Below, in pieces: positions 47,272 to 56,482 of a DNA stretch of 64,000 bases. A program made the position numbers and the translations under genes. Source of the stretch: Paenibacillus sp. FSL W8-0426 (lineage in GTDB: Bacteria; Bacillota; Bacilli; Paenibacillales; Paenibacillaceae). The notes under the pieces are model-generated. The model was given only the letters and a program-made list of their open reading frames with translations, did not search any database and had not been told where the DNA came from. The stretch lies in NCBI RefSeq assembly GCF_037969725.1, contig NZ_CP150203.1, forward strand, positions 6,191,501 through 6,255,500. Reading direction: 5' to 3'. The first letter of the stretch is position 1. Every line of letters begins with the position of its first letter.

Positions 47272-47301
47272 AGGGCACTCCTCCTTTTCCTTTGCTCCTT
47301 C

Positions 47302-47331
47302 ATTATACCACGAATGTAAGCGCCATGTAAA
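47302..47331 (-). promoter_or_regulatory. hpf promoter
   Basis: On the minus strand: TTTACA (47326-47331), an 18-bp spacer, and TATAAT (47302-47307), about 31 bases before the ATG. It looks like a vegetative sigma-A promoter; I did not find a sigma-B-type pair. Confidence 0.68.
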
Positions 47332-47435
47332 AACTCCGGGTGTCCGAATAATGACATCTGCACGAGCCAGTTCTTCCAGCATAGGCCAATCGCCATATTT
47401 CGCGATTTCTCGCCATTTTTAGGCGTTATCCTTGA

Positions 47436-47627
47436 TATATAAACCCCACTAATCAATCACACAAGGCCACTGCGAGCGCAGTACCATCTTTCGATCGCTG
47501 TTATCCCCCGATTTTTTTGATTCCCTTTTTCTAAGGGAAAAATCCGGTGATAAATGCGAACGCTCCGCTTCTCCAGATTGGTTCTGCCTCTCCGTTAACG
47601 TGTGTATGTTTTTTTGCGGTTTATATA
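47436..47627. repeat. Structured intergenic repeat, copy 3 (most complete)
   Basis: A 192-bp imperfect palindrome bounded by TATATAAACCCC at the left and GCGGTTTATATA at the right. Inside are CACAC/GTGTG, GCAGTACCATCT/AGATTGGTTCTGC, TTATC/GATAA, and TTCCCTT/AAGGGAA pairs in nested order. No protein is encoded. It is MITE-like in layout, or a structured RNA; transcription is not shown. Confidence 0.78.
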
Positions 47628-47844
47628 GAAGTTTTTATAAAAACGGCGCTTGAGTATGTAAATTAACCGTTTTTTCGCTGTACCAATCGCTGTGGCACGA
47701 AGAGAAGACCAATCTATGAACGCAGGCTCTCGCTGATCCGGGCGGGCGGCTTCCGTTGACAACTTCTTCTCCCCTGCCCATACGGCCTGTATACGCGGCG
47801 TTTCATGCCCTGATCAGCCGGTTTTCCCAATTCAATTTCCCAAC

Positions 47845-47873
47845 AAAAAAAGACCCTGGCCTGAGCCAAGGTC
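47845..47873 (-). terminator. Intrinsic terminator of the cold-shock gene
   Basis: On the minus strand GACCTTGGC pairs with GCCAGGGTC (one mismatch), followed by TTTTTTTG. Confidence 0.85.
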
Positions 47874-47940
47874 CTACGCTAGCGTTAATTCAATTCGGTA
47901 ACCATCAAACCATGTATGTAGGTCGGAATCGCCCGGATGA

Positions 47941-48138
47941 TTATAATTTGATTACGTTAGCTGCTTGCGGTCCACGCGCGCCTTCGACGATGTCGAATTC
48001 AACGGATTGACCTTCTTCCAAAGTTTTGAAGCCTTCGGATTGAATTGCGGAGAAGTGTACGAATACGTCGCCGCCGTCTTCAGTTTCGATGAAACCGTAA
48101 CCTTTTTCTGCGTTGAACCATTTTACTTTACCTTGCAT
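47941..48138 (-). CDS. csp: Cold-shock protein, CspA/CspB family
   Basis: 65 residues, a single cold-shock domain with RNP1 KGYGFIE and RNP2 VFVHFSAI. It binds single-stranded RNA and DNA as an RNA chaperone. Length is normal and the start is MQGKVKWFN. It is monocistronic, with its own promoter and terminator. The gene order differs from B. subtilis here, where no csp gene lies beside hpf. Confidence 0.97.
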   Translation of the reverse strand: MQGKVKWFNAEKGYGFIETEDGGDVFVHFSAIQSEGFKTLEEGQSVEFDIVEGARGPQAANVIKL

Positions 48139-48468
48139 GCACTAACATTCCCTTCGTCATCAAATGAAGTGAAGCCTCAGCTCGAAAACCTAGCTCACAA
48201 CTCAGACTATACCATCCAAACTTATCCATTGTCAATTGGTAATGCAAATGTTTTTCTGGAATTAATTTGTAGATTAATGATGAATTATGAGGAAAGATGG
48301 GTTTTCCAGTACTATACCAGCTTAAAGGCTACATGATAAGAAGAAATTAACCACTTTTCGAAAAAAGTAAACAGCCCCATAAAAAAATAATTAGCGAAAG
48401 ACGCACCGTCTTATAACATGGTAAAATCAAGGAGAACAAACATCATCGATCAGGGGGAAAATACATTC
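48139..48468. other. Divergent csp / secreted-protein interval
   Basis: Holds the csp promoter and about 60 nt of its leader. The half facing the secreted-protein gene is AT-rich with no clear promoter. No gene is seen. Confidence 0.5.
48206..48235 (-). promoter_or_regulatory. csp promoter
   Basis: On the minus strand: a perfect -35 TTGACA (48230-48235), an 18-bp spacer, and TATAGT (48206-48211). It predicts a 5' leader of about 60 nt. Confidence 0.75.
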
Positions 48469-49623
48469 ATGCATTCGCGCTTCAGAAACAGAACTCCACT
48501 TTATGTTTTACTGTTAGCCATCCTGTTCGCAGGATTATGGGCTACGACCTTCTCGGATACAGCCGAGGCCAAGGGGGAACGCATACCTGCAGAGGAATTA
48601 AAGAAGATGAGCCGATTGTCTTTCACGTTGAAAGACGCCTACCAAACGCAATATACCGTCTATATTTTCGCCAAAGACGAAGATTCGACAATCTTGTCGG
48701 AAGAAGATTACTGGACGGGAAACCAGATCGGAGACGTAAATTACACGGGTACATATCAAGCAGCACTCGTCAAAAAAGGAACAAGCTACGGAATAGTCCA
48801 GTCGGTTAACCTTGATCTGCATTCCATCACAATGCCCCAGACCTGGCACTATACCGTCAAAAGCAAAGATGCCGGAACCCCGGATATGCTGGTGATCACG
48901 GAGTGGGGATCTTCCAACTTCAATCTGGCCAAAACGTTCATTATCCGTTCTGGAGAACTGCAACGCCTAAAGTTTGTCGATCATAAAGGAAAACAGATGG
49001 AGAACGGATACGGTTACCCCGCAGGTCGAGATGAAGGTATTCGCATGCTGTCGGATGCTCAAGTCCAATTCAGATTCTACAACAATACCGTATTCAAGTA
49101 TGAAGTCAGCACTTTTAAACTGAATGTTAGCCAATCGAAACTGCACCTTACCGAGTCTCGCTATGTGAATATCGACCAGCCTGGCTGGCCCAACTCCGGC
49201 ATCGGGGATCACGCCTACTTGGAGAGCCTTAAATCCGCCGCCAAGCAAGGGATACTTCCAGGTCAACCTGGCATCAAACTGGGCATGAAACACTCAGCGC
49301 TTCAGTCCCTTTTGAAGAAGGCCCGGTCTAGAGAAAACGGGGAATGGGGCGGGTATTACATCTATCCCCATTACGCCATCGGCTTTACCGATTATGTTCA
49401 TGAATTGAACAAAAATTCGCGGATTATGGTATTCAATCTGTTCGTGGAAGAACGCAATCTGTACCCGGATACGGTCAAATTTTGGCTTGGCAAGCCCAAG
49501 TATGAAGGGTTTAACGAGGCAGAGGGCGGCTACGACATGATTTACAAGTTCGGGGATCGAACGTTGTCGTTCCACTATGCAGACGAATTTGAAGATCAAA
49601 TCTATCTGGCAACGATATATTGA
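48469..49623 (+). CDS. Secreted protein of unknown function
   Basis: About 384 residues from ATG 48469, preceded by GGGGGAAAA; an upstream ATG at 48418 lacks an RBS. A clear signal peptide covers about residues 1-36 (basic RNRT, hydrophobic core, AEAKG). The middle, about 50-250, is rich in beta-strand-like Tyr/Thr/Val stretches. The last 130 residues (GIKLGMKHSALQSLLKKA, then repeated aromatic strands) recall the small SmpA/DUF4309-like extracellular modules of Bacillus, but I am not sure. It stands between csp and the glycosylation island, on the opposite strand to both. Confidence 0.78.
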   Translation: MHSRFRNRTPLYVLLLAILFAGLWATTFSDTAEAKGERIPAEELKKMSRLSFTLKDAYQTQYTVYIFAKDEDSTILSEEDYWTGNQIGDVNYTGTYQAALVKKGTSYGIVQSVNLDLHSITMPQTWHYTVKSKDAGTPDMLVITEWGSSNFNLAKTFIIRSGELQRLKFVDHKGKQMENGYGYPAGRDEGIRMLSDAQVQFRFYNNTVFKYEVSTFKLNVSQSKLHLTESRYVNIDQPGWPNSGIGDHAYLESLKSAAKQGILPGQPGIKLGMKHSALQSLLKKARSRENGEWGGYYIYPHYAIGFTDYVHELNKNSRIMVFNLFVEERNLYPDTVKFWLGKPKYEGFNEAEGGYDMIYKFGDRTLSFHYADEFEDQIYLATIY

Positions 49624-49644
49624 GTGCTGAAAAGAAGATGTTAG

Positions 49645-49692
49645 TATATCGTAAAATAAACAAGCCCCCAAAAATATCATGGTGGGCTTGTT
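49645..49692 (-). terminator. Terminator at the end of the remnant genes
   Basis: AACAAGCCC (49659-49667) pairs with GGGCTTGTT (49684-49692). On the minus strand the exit is TTATTTTA, so it fits the end of the minus-strand unit; on the plus strand it could also serve the secreted-protein gene, though without a T-run. Confidence 0.6.
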
Positions 49693-49716
49693 ATGAGTTC
49701 AAATCCTTAGGAGTAC

Positions 49717-50184
49717 CTAACTTCTGGAGTCCTCTCTCCAGCCCCAAATGAAGTACGAGGCATCCAAACCTGTATGAAAAAGCAAATCAAAAATGGAAAC
49801 GTAGTGGTCAAAGGGAGGGTAAAACTGACTATATTCGGGATAAGAATTATAGTCTTTATACACCAACTCTATCCCTGCTTCTTCAAATTTTGAAACTTCT
49901 ATATAATTATTGGCTGATGGACCGGATACATAAACATCCGCACTCACTTTCTTCAACAGGTTCACCAGTCTGTCCAATTTTCTTCCTTCAACTTCAAATT
50001 CATTCGAATTTTTAAATGTAGCGGAAATACCCAGTAAATCTTTTGCTACATACTCATTGATGAATTGATTCAATTCCGATAGCCTATCCCACTTCTTCTC
50101 CGTATAGATATAATCCAAAAACGTTCTATATCTTTTGAAGTATGGGGCCTTGGAATACAATGCGTTTAATGTTTTATAGTGTTA
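49717..50184 (-). pseudogene. WbqC-like protein, C-terminal half only
   Basis: About 155 codons resemble the C-terminal part of WbqC-family proteins: HYKTLNALYSKAPYF, then FINEYVAKDLLGI and the end of the domain. The usual N-terminal half (about 90 residues) is absent. The frame is open upstream only to a TAA at 50184-50182, and no proper start with RBS exists; the TTG at 50160 is the first possible start. It directly abuts the aminotransferase remnant in another frame. WbqC-type proteins occur in glycan and glycopeptide loci. Confidence 0.72.
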
Positions 50185-50414
50185 CAAAGCCCAGATGCTT
50201 CCCCTAGTTGGATGTCGGCCAAAATTGCAGCCATTTCAAGGGCATGAGTACAGGATGTGGTCAATAACGCATTGGATGCATCGAATTTGTTTCTGAACCA
50301 TAGACTGCATTTTGAAGTGAAGGCGCCATCTCCCGAGAACTTGTTCAACTTAATGGCTTCCTCAACATACTTAATTTCTGTTCCAACAATCGCGGGAACA
50401 TTATAGGGGATCAT
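50166..50414 (-). pseudogene. DegT/DnrJ aminotransferase, N-terminal fragment
   Basis: From ATG 50414 (AAGGAGG upstream), about 82 residues match the N-terminus of sugar aminotransferases of the RffA/FdtB type (MIPYNVPAIVGTEIKYVEEA, then SGDGAFTSKCS and LLTTSCTHALEMAAILADIQ). After ADIQLGE the similarity ends and a stop follows 12 codons later. The PLP lysine region and about 280 further residues are missing, so it cannot be an active enzyme. The break adjoins the WbqC fragment, which implies one deletion across two neighbouring genes. Confidence 0.75.
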
Positions 50415-50436
50415 CCTAAATCCCTCCTTAGCATCA

Positions 50437-51957
50437 TTACAAAAATTTCGGGTCATTCCTTACTTTGTCCATCATCCGTGCAAAAACTGCGTTCGGATCA
50501 AATATCTCTCCCGCACGATCCTTAGCCTTTTTTCTTTCTTGTAACCGGAATTCTTCACTGATTATCCAATGATCAATGTAGTTATCCAATTCTTCCAGAC
50601 TATTGATCAGATTGGCTCCACCCAATACATGAGAAACATCCCCGATTGGATAAGATATGACAGGGACTCCTTCGTATAATGCATAAGCTGCAGAGGTCCC
50701 ACCTCCGATTCTTGGAGGATTTAAATATATATCGCAAATGGAGTAGAGCGCAGATAGGTCATTTTGATATCCCATAAAAATAATATTTTCACTTAATGTA
50801 TTAAAACTTTGAAAATGAGAACGCTCAATATCACCTACAATGAGTATCTTGATTTTGGGTTTTCTTGCAAGCAGAGAGTCAAGACCTTCAAGAAAATCTA
50901 CGGAAAGATCTTCAACCAACCTGTTCCCTACAATGACGATGCTTAGATCTGACTCCGTTAATCCCCATTCTTCCCTGAACAATTTCTTTCCAGTACTGAA
51001 TGCGGTGTAAGCAAGCTCACTCTCTACTAGCTGTTGCTCGCGGTCCTCCAAATACTTAAGCATTTTATAGTCAGACTCTTTGGTTTTTCGAAACAATACG
51101 GAGAAGGTTCCCATTGTAATAGGGAATTCCATTGTACAAGGTATAGTAATAACTGGCACATAGTTGGAGCATAGATCAGCTGTCAAATTTGATCCGCCTA
51201 TGGAAAGAACGCATTCGGGCCTTACTTCTTTGATCATCTCGAAAATATAATTCATCTCTGAAATCGAGGGCATGCTCGCTTTGAATTGATAAAAGGTAAA
51301 GTTGTGCTCATCCAAAATATTAGGTTGGTTATATTGTTCAAAATAAGTATACTTTTTACCGTCAAAGTATGGAGTTGCCATTTCTCTTGGCATATCAGCC
51401 GTATTTATAAGGATTACATTTTTACCCATTTGATTTAACAGCATTTCGCAATAATCAATGGTTATTTTTGTAGGCGCATGATTTTTGGTAAGGAATTGAT
51501 TGGTTATTACAACAACCAGACCAGAATTTCTGTTTTGGAGAGGTATCCACACATCTTTGCTAAAATTGGCGTTAAAAAAGTTATAAATATTTTCATATAA
51601 CTGATTAAATCTTAAACCCAGTTTTTCTCTTAATTCAGGCATGCCAAATAATTTACTCATAAGCTGCCAATAAATAAAAATATACGACTCTGCATCAATT
51701 TCAGCATTATTCTCCATAATACCCATTATTCTGTTCAGGGCATTGTATGAATTCGACTTTGATAGCAGAAAAGAATCGATAAAAATCTGAATTCTCCAAT
51801 CATATCCATAACCTTTAAGCTCCATTAGGCTTTCTATACCGGGTATATCATTTATTTGGTTTTCTTGTGCCGCATTTTCAAAAAGGTCATTCAAGTTATT
51901 AATGGCCACTTCAATCGAAGAACCCTGATTTATAATCTGCTCTATGGAGTTAACCAT
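50437..51957 (-). CDS. Glycosyltransferase, GT-B fold
   Basis: About 506 residues from ATG 51957 (GGGAGGGG upstream). The N-terminal 150 residues are helical and of unknown role. The C-terminal half is a GT4-like domain, with VVVITNQFLT opening the N-lobe, SIVIVGNRLVED in the linker, and a nucleotide-sugar site near LNPPRIGGGTSAAYALYEGVPVI (the donor-binding loop). Donor and acceptor are unknown; location suggests flagellin or surface glycan modification. The next gene (the aminotransferase remnant) begins 22 bases after the stop. Confidence 0.82.
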   Translation of the reverse strand: MVNSIEQIINQGSSIEVAINNLNDLFENAAQENQINDIPGIESLMELKGYGYDWRIQIFIDSFLLSKSNSYNALNRIMGIMENNAEIDAESYIFIYWQLMSKLFGMPELREKLGLRFNQLYENIYNFFNANFSKDVWIPLQNRNSGLVVVITNQFLTKNHAPTKITIDYCEMLLNQMGKNVILINTADMPREMATPYFDGKKYTYFEQYNQPNILDEHNFTFYQFKASMPSISEMNYIFEMIKEVRPECVLSIGGSNLTADLCSNYVPVITIPCTMEFPITMGTFSVLFRKTKESDYKMLKYLEDREQQLVESELAYTAFSTGKKLFREEWGLTESDLSIVIVGNRLVEDLSVDFLEGLDSLLARKPKIKILIVGDIERSHFQSFNTLSENIIFMGYQNDLSALYSICDIYLNPPRIGGGTSAAYALYEGVPVISYPIGDVSHVLGGANLINSLEELDNYIDHWIISEEFRLQERKKAKDRAGEIFDPNAVFARMMDKVRNDPKFL

Positions 51958-52105
51958 AATACAACCCCTCCCGAACATCCATCAGGATGTTTATCCAGTT
52001 CATTTAATTAATATATCGGCTTGCAGTCTGAATATCATAAGGCGATATCTTCTTTCACGCATCGGAAACCTTAACCCACGAAGCTATCATTCGTTTCACG
52101 TCCCT

Positions 52106-52150
52106 TGAAAAAAATAGAACCAGCTGCGCTCAAAGGCAACACCGGTTCTA
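52106..52150 (-). terminator. Intrinsic terminator after the CgeB/methyltransferase gene
   Basis: On the minus strand TAGAACC pairs with GGTTCTA and is followed by TTTTTTTC. Confidence 0.82.
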
Positions 52151-52169
52151 CCTCACCAATTCATATAAT

Positions 52170-54155
52170 TTAATTTTTTCTGGCTACAATCTGAAGCTGA
52201 CCAAGATATTCAGAACCCGAGGAAATTTGAAGGATCTCAAAATCATGCATTTTCATCAAGATACGCAACGAAATATGATCATACAAGATGACATGCAGGG
52301 GTGGGTCTAAATGTCTCCATTGACTCCCCCTATGATAACTAGCACTGGAATTGACATTAGGGGTATTGGCCACAAATAGCCCGCCTTTTTTCAATATCCT
52401 CTTAACATTCTTCATGAAATTATGAGGAGTCGGAATATGTTCTATGACATCCCATGCAGTTACTACGTCAAAACTCTCATCTTCATATAATTCATCGTTC
52501 AGAGTTCCTGTAATAATGTTTAATCCATAGTTTTCCCGGCCTTCATTGGCAGCTTTTTCAGAAACCTCTATTCCAGCCACAGTCCAATAACGGAATTGCG
52601 CTTCGGCCAGAAAATGTCCCGTAGAGCAGCCGATATCGAGCAGTACCCCTCTCGGGTAACGCGTCTGATTAACGAAAGATTCAACCAAATCCATTCTAAT
52701 TTCGTAGTTACGCATCATCCCAGGTGTGATGTCCGAGATCTCTGTGCTCCAACCCATCTTTTGCCGATGCTCTTTGGAATAATACATATTCTGATAAAAT
52801 AAGGTCAAATACTCCTCCGTTGGTTGAGGATCCATAAAAACGGAACCACAGTTATTGCATCGATGCAGACTAGTATCAAAACGGTCGTGTCCCTCGATAT
52901 GGTACAACTCGGCGTAGCTTTGCCCGCTGCAAATGGGGCAAGCGTTTAATTCATCTTTGTATTGGTACCCTTTCGTTGTTCCGGTTTGTGACCGATTCGG
53001 TCCTTGGGATTCATAGGAACTCAAAACACCGATAATTTCATTAGCCCTATGTTTATAGGTATGCTTATCCAAAATGTGATTGTAAAGTTCGCCAACCAAT
53101 TCTTCCCTTTCGTTCCTATGGGTCAAGTAATAATCGGCCTTCACCAATAAATCCTCAAGACTGACAAACGATATTGCTTCCCATGCATCAGGAAAAACAA
53201 GTTCCATATCCTTTTTGTAGTCGCTTAATACAAATCCTTTGGAAGCAAATACATCGAATACTCGATTATTAACGGATGTCTCCAATTGAAGTGAGGATAT
53301 GTTCAAATTCACAGCATGCAGTTGATACACCTGGGACAATTCCTCATAAGGAATAGCCGGATGATTAATGGTATACTCATTCAGTTTCTGCTGGGAGCCA
53401 TAAATATGCATGTCCACGCCAATGAGGCTTCCAAGAACTTGCCTTCTAAAGATCGAACTTCCTCGTACGTGAATAGGGCCGTAGATGTTGGTCCAAAATT
53501 CCTCAGGATAATTTTTATAAAGAAAGGCAATAGGCTGAAACTCTTCTAAAGAGAGTGCCTTCATGCAAATATCATATACCGGAATGTGGAAATCAGCTGA
53601 TTTTTGATGGATAACATAATCGATGAATCTTTGTTCGATATGGTAATTCATTTGATCGAAGGGAGGACATAGATTCATGCTTCCGACGAATGCAAGCTGG
53701 TTTTCTTGTCTCTGAATATCGGGAATAGGATGAAACTTTCTTGGATTCGTCGCCAGCAAAATCGGGTGAACCCGATTAATACCTTTTTCAATAAGTATTC
53801 TTTGGAAATAACTATCCCACACAAAATGATAATAGAACGAAGGATTCTCAATGAATTCATTTTGATGGACCTTATCCAAAACAACAATGGGGTTATCATA
53901 GTGAAGGCAAATTACAGGAATTCCGCTATTCCTCCATACAAAATCGCCCCATTTATCCCTTATGATACCTTTATAACCATAACCTATGATATAATCCGGT
54001 TTGAAATTGAGAACCGAATGGTAACCTATGGTATTGAAATTTCCATCTAAGGGAACAGTCAGTACTTCTGCTCCAACCTCTTCAAATGCCTGAGCGTAAT
54101 CATGAATAACATGGGGTCCAATTTGCCCTTTACCTTGCAAAAATGCGATCTTCAA
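52170..54155 (-). CDS. CgeB-like glycosyltransferase fused to zinc-ribbon methyltransferase
   Basis: About 661 residues; the TTG at 54155 is preferred because GGGAG then sits eight bases upstream (TTG 54170 would add five residues). The N-terminal half, to about 390, resembles CgeB-like/GT1 proteins (IAFLQGKGQIGPHVI, then HLVSS-like donor-binding stretches and a terminal NNRVFDVFASKGFVL). The linker ends in a zinc ribbon CPIC-N...RCNNCGSVF at about 405-440. The C-terminal third is a class I methyltransferase with motif I VLLDIGCSTGHF at about 505 and AWDVIEHIP. It probably makes and caps a sugar substituent with a methyl group. Both domains look intact. Confidence 0.85.
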   Translation of the reverse strand: MKIAFLQGKGQIGPHVIHDYAQAFEEVGAEVLTVPLDGNFNTIGYHSVLNFKPDYIIGYGYKGIIRDKWGDFVWRNSGIPVICLHYDNPIVVLDKVHQNEFIENPSFYYHFVWDSYFQRILIEKGINRVHPILLATNPRKFHPIPDIQRQENQLAFVGSMNLCPPFDQMNYHIEQRFIDYVIHQKSADFHIPVYDICMKALSLEEFQPIAFLYKNYPEEFWTNIYGPIHVRGSSIFRRQVLGSLIGVDMHIYGSQQKLNEYTINHPAIPYEELSQVYQLHAVNLNISSLQLETSVNNRVFDVFASKGFVLSDYKKDMELVFPDAWEAISFVSLEDLLVKADYYLTHRNEREELVGELYNHILDKHTYKHRANEIIGVLSSYESQGPNRSQTGTTKGYQYKDELNACPICSGQSYAELYHIEGHDRFDTSLHRCNNCGSVFMDPQPTEEYLTLFYQNMYYSKEHRQKMGWSTEISDITPGMMRNYEIRMDLVESFVNQTRYPRGVLLDIGCSTGHFLAEAQFRYWTVAGIEVSEKAANEGRENYGLNIITGTLNDELYEDESFDVVTAWDVIEHIPTPHNFMKNVKRILKKGGLFVANTPNVNSSASYHRGSQWRHLDPPLHVILYDHISLRILMKMHDFEILQISSGSEYLGQLQIVARKN

Positions 54156-54199
54156 GACTTCATCTCCCAATAATCCGTCTATAGTCTGTTCATTTCATA

Positions 54200-54258
54200 A
54201 AAAAAATTAAAACAGCCTGGTTCTTTTGATTCAAACAAGCTAACCAAAAGTCCAGGCT
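54200..54258 (-). terminator. Intrinsic terminator of the pse operon
   Basis: On the minus strand AGCCTGGACTTTTGG pairs imperfectly with TCAAAAGAACCAGGCT and is followed by GTTTTAATTTTTTTT. It separates pseC from the CgeB-like gene. Confidence 0.8.
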
Positions 54259-54346
54259 ACTCCATATGAGTGACAACATGAAATATATGCTGTACCTAAA
54301 CCCGCATAAAGTGTCATTACGAAGAGCAATGCCCTAATTCGGAAAG

Positions 54347-55516
54347 TTATCCGCCATCAATAGCAACACGGATAGCCTTAACGACATCCTTAACATCTTC
54401 GGTTGTCATCTTGGGAAATAACGGCAGCGTGATCGCAGTCTCGTAGTATCTCTCTGCATTTGGGCACAGTCCCTTAGCAAAGCCAAGTTGGTGATAATAT
54501 GGCTGCAGATAAACCGGAATATAGTGAACGTTTACTCCAATGTTGAGTTCTCTTAATTTTTCAAATATCTCTTTTCGAGTGCGCTCAAAAAATTCGGGAA
54601 GAAAACGAACAACGTACAGATGCCAGCTGGAATTGGCCTTGGGATGCTGATACGGCAGGACAAGCCCGGGAATATCAGCCAATTCCCTATTGTACAACTC
54701 GATGATCTCCCTACGTCTGTGAACAAAACGATCCAGCTTGTCCATCTGGGATACGCCTAATGCTGCCTGAATATCGGTCATCCGATAATTGTAGCCCAGC
54801 GATTGCATCTCGTAATACCATGGGCCGTCGTTTCTGGTCATTTCATCCGGATTACGAGTCATGCCATGACTCCGGAACTGAATTAACTTTCGATAAAATT
54901 CCTCATTATCCGTGACGATTAATCCGCCTTCTCCCGTCGTTACATGTTTAACGGGATGAAAGCTAAACATCGTCATATCCGCCCATGTTCCCACTTTACG
55001 ACCATCATAATCAGCTCCAAGCGAATGGGCCGCATCTTCGATCACAATAAGCCCATGTTTTCGGGCTATTTCGGAGATTCGGTCCATTTCGGCAGGTTGG
55101 CCTGCAAAATCAACAGCGATAATCGCTTTAGTGTTAGGTGTGATTTTTCCTTCCAATTCATTCGGATCTATATTATATGTTTCTAGGTTGATATCACAGA
55201 ACACCGGGGTTCCGCCTTGATAAAGCACGCAATTGCTGCTTGCCAGAAATGTCAGCGGAGTCGTTATGACTTCGTCACCCACCCCAATTCCGGCCGCAAA
55301 ACAAGAGCCATGCAGTGCGGCTGTTCCATTGGTGAAGGCCACACCATACTTGGCCCCAACATAGTCGGCTACTTTTTGTTCGAAGGCCTGGATCGCAGGC
55401 CCTTGCGTCAGAAAATCGCTTCTCAATACATCGATGACGGATTCAATATCCGTTTCATCCAGCCACTGCTGACCATATGGAAGCATACTGGATCTGGGCT
55501 GAAATGATTCGCTCAT
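54347..55516 (-). CDS. pseC: UDP-4-amino-4,6-dideoxy-N-acetyl-beta-L-altrosamine transaminase
   Basis: About 389 residues from ATG 55516 (AGGAGGGG upstream). It is a DegT/DnrJ sugar aminotransferase with FTNGTAALHGSCFAAGI, the PLP Asp in VIEDAAHSLGA, the Schiff-base Lys in SFHPVKHVTTGEGG, and GYNYRMTDIQAALG. In the pseudaminic acid route it aminates the 4-keto sugar made by PseB. The specific name follows from the surrounding pseB, F, G, H and I genes. It is the last gene before the terminator. Confidence 0.9.
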   Translation of the reverse strand: MSESFQPRSSMLPYGQQWLDETDIESVIDVLRSDFLTQGPAIQAFEQKVADYVGAKYGVAFTNGTAALHGSCFAAGIGVGDEVITTPLTFLASSNCVLYQGGTPVFCDINLETYNIDPNELEGKITPNTKAIIAVDFAGQPAEMDRISEIARKHGLIVIEDAAHSLGADYDGRKVGTWADMTMFSFHPVKHVTTGEGGLIVTDNEEFYRKLIQFRSHGMTRNPDEMTRNDGPWYYEMQSLGYNYRMTDIQAALGVSQMDKLDRFVHRRREIIELYNRELADIPGLVLPYQHPKANSSWHLYVVRFLPEFFERTRKEIFEKLRELNIGVNVHYIPVYLQPYYHQLGFAKGLCPNAERYYETAITLPLFPKMTTEDVKDVVKAIRVAIDGG

Positions 55517-55527
55517 GTATTCCCCTC

Positions 55528-56481
55528 CTATTGAAGACCACCTTGTGCAATCCACTGTGTTGTGCGGGCAATTCCTTCTTCAAGGGACACCTCAGGTTCC
55601 CAGTCAAGCAGTTTTTTCGCCTTTGCTGAATTACAGAGCAGCTTCTCAATTTCGCTTTGGGGATGAATGTGCTCCACATGTTTGATTTTTTTTGGGTCCT
55701 TAGCTATGAGTTGAGCCAAGTCATTCACCGAGATATCTCTACCTAATCCTGCATTTACTACCTCACCGTTTACGGCGTCGCTGAATCCAGCGGCCACCAC
55801 AAAACGGGCACAATCCTCGACATACAGCAAATCGCGCGTCTGCGTACCGGAACCGTAAATGTTCAGCGTTTTACCATCCAGTTCATTTTTGATGAAGATG
55901 GCCACTACGCCACCCTCCCCACCCGTTTTCTGAAAAGGACCGTACGTATTGAACGGACGGATGACCACAGTAGGCAAGCCATAAGCATAATAATAGGAGA
56001 GAACCATGTTTTCAGCGCCAATCTTGGCTCCCGCGTACGGAGAAGCCGGTTTGGTTGGATGCAGCTCATCGATCCCCTTTTCATCCGCGCAACGATCATA
56101 TACCATACATGTACTCATAAACACTACTTTGGTGTGATGTTTACGGCATTGTTCAAGGATGTAGAAGGTTCCAACCGTATCATTATTAAAGGTAGTCCGG
56201 GGATCGTCAATCGAATCCTGTACATTAATGGAGGCTCCCAAATGATAACATATCGAGAATTGGTGTTTGTCAAACAAATCGCTCAACAAGTTCTCATCCA
56301 GAATGGTCCCTTCGATAAAAGCTTTCAAGTTAGGATGATTCTCAAACTCCGCAATATTCGAAGCGCGACCATTGGACAAGTCATCCAGAATCCATACAGA
56401 ATGGCCTTCTTCCAATAGACGCTTTGCCACCCAACGTCCAATAAAACCGGCGCCGCCCGTTAACAAAATATTATGTGCCAT
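55528..56481 (-). CDS. NAD-dependent epimerase/dehydratase, extended SDR
   Basis: 317 residues with the Rossmann motif TGGAGFIG at residue 8, catalytic Tyr-Lys in SPYAGAK near residue 148, and an upstream STC in place of the usual SSS. NTYGPFQ and a late RDLLYVEDCA are typical of UDP-glucose 4-epimerase-like enzymes. It sits between pseI and pseC, although pseudaminic acid synthesis needs only the separate PseB dehydratase. It may provide a second sugar for the glycan, or modify a precursor (inference). Confidence 0.85.
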   Translation of the reverse strand: MAHNILLTGGAGFIGRWVAKRLLEEGHSVWILDDLSNGRASNIAEFENHPNLKAFIEGTILDENLLSDLFDKHQFSICYHLGASINVQDSIDDPRTTFNNDTVGTFYILEQCRKHHTKVVFMSTCMVYDRCADEKGIDELHPTKPASPYAGAKIGAENMVLSYYYAYGLPTVVIRPFNTYGPFQKTGGEGGVVAIFIKNELDGKTLNIYGSGTQTRDLLYVEDCARFVVAAGFSDAVNGEVVNAGLGRDISVNDLAQLIAKDPKKIKHVEHIHPQSEIEKLLCNSAKAKKLLDWEPEVSLEEGIARTTQWIAQGGLQ

Positions 56482-56482
56482 T

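Noticed and set aside
47436..47627. Interpretation of the structured repeat as a known riboswitch or T-box
   Set aside because: I could not match any conserved riboswitch core, and the element occurs next to unrelated genes (argG, prfB/yvjA, hpf).
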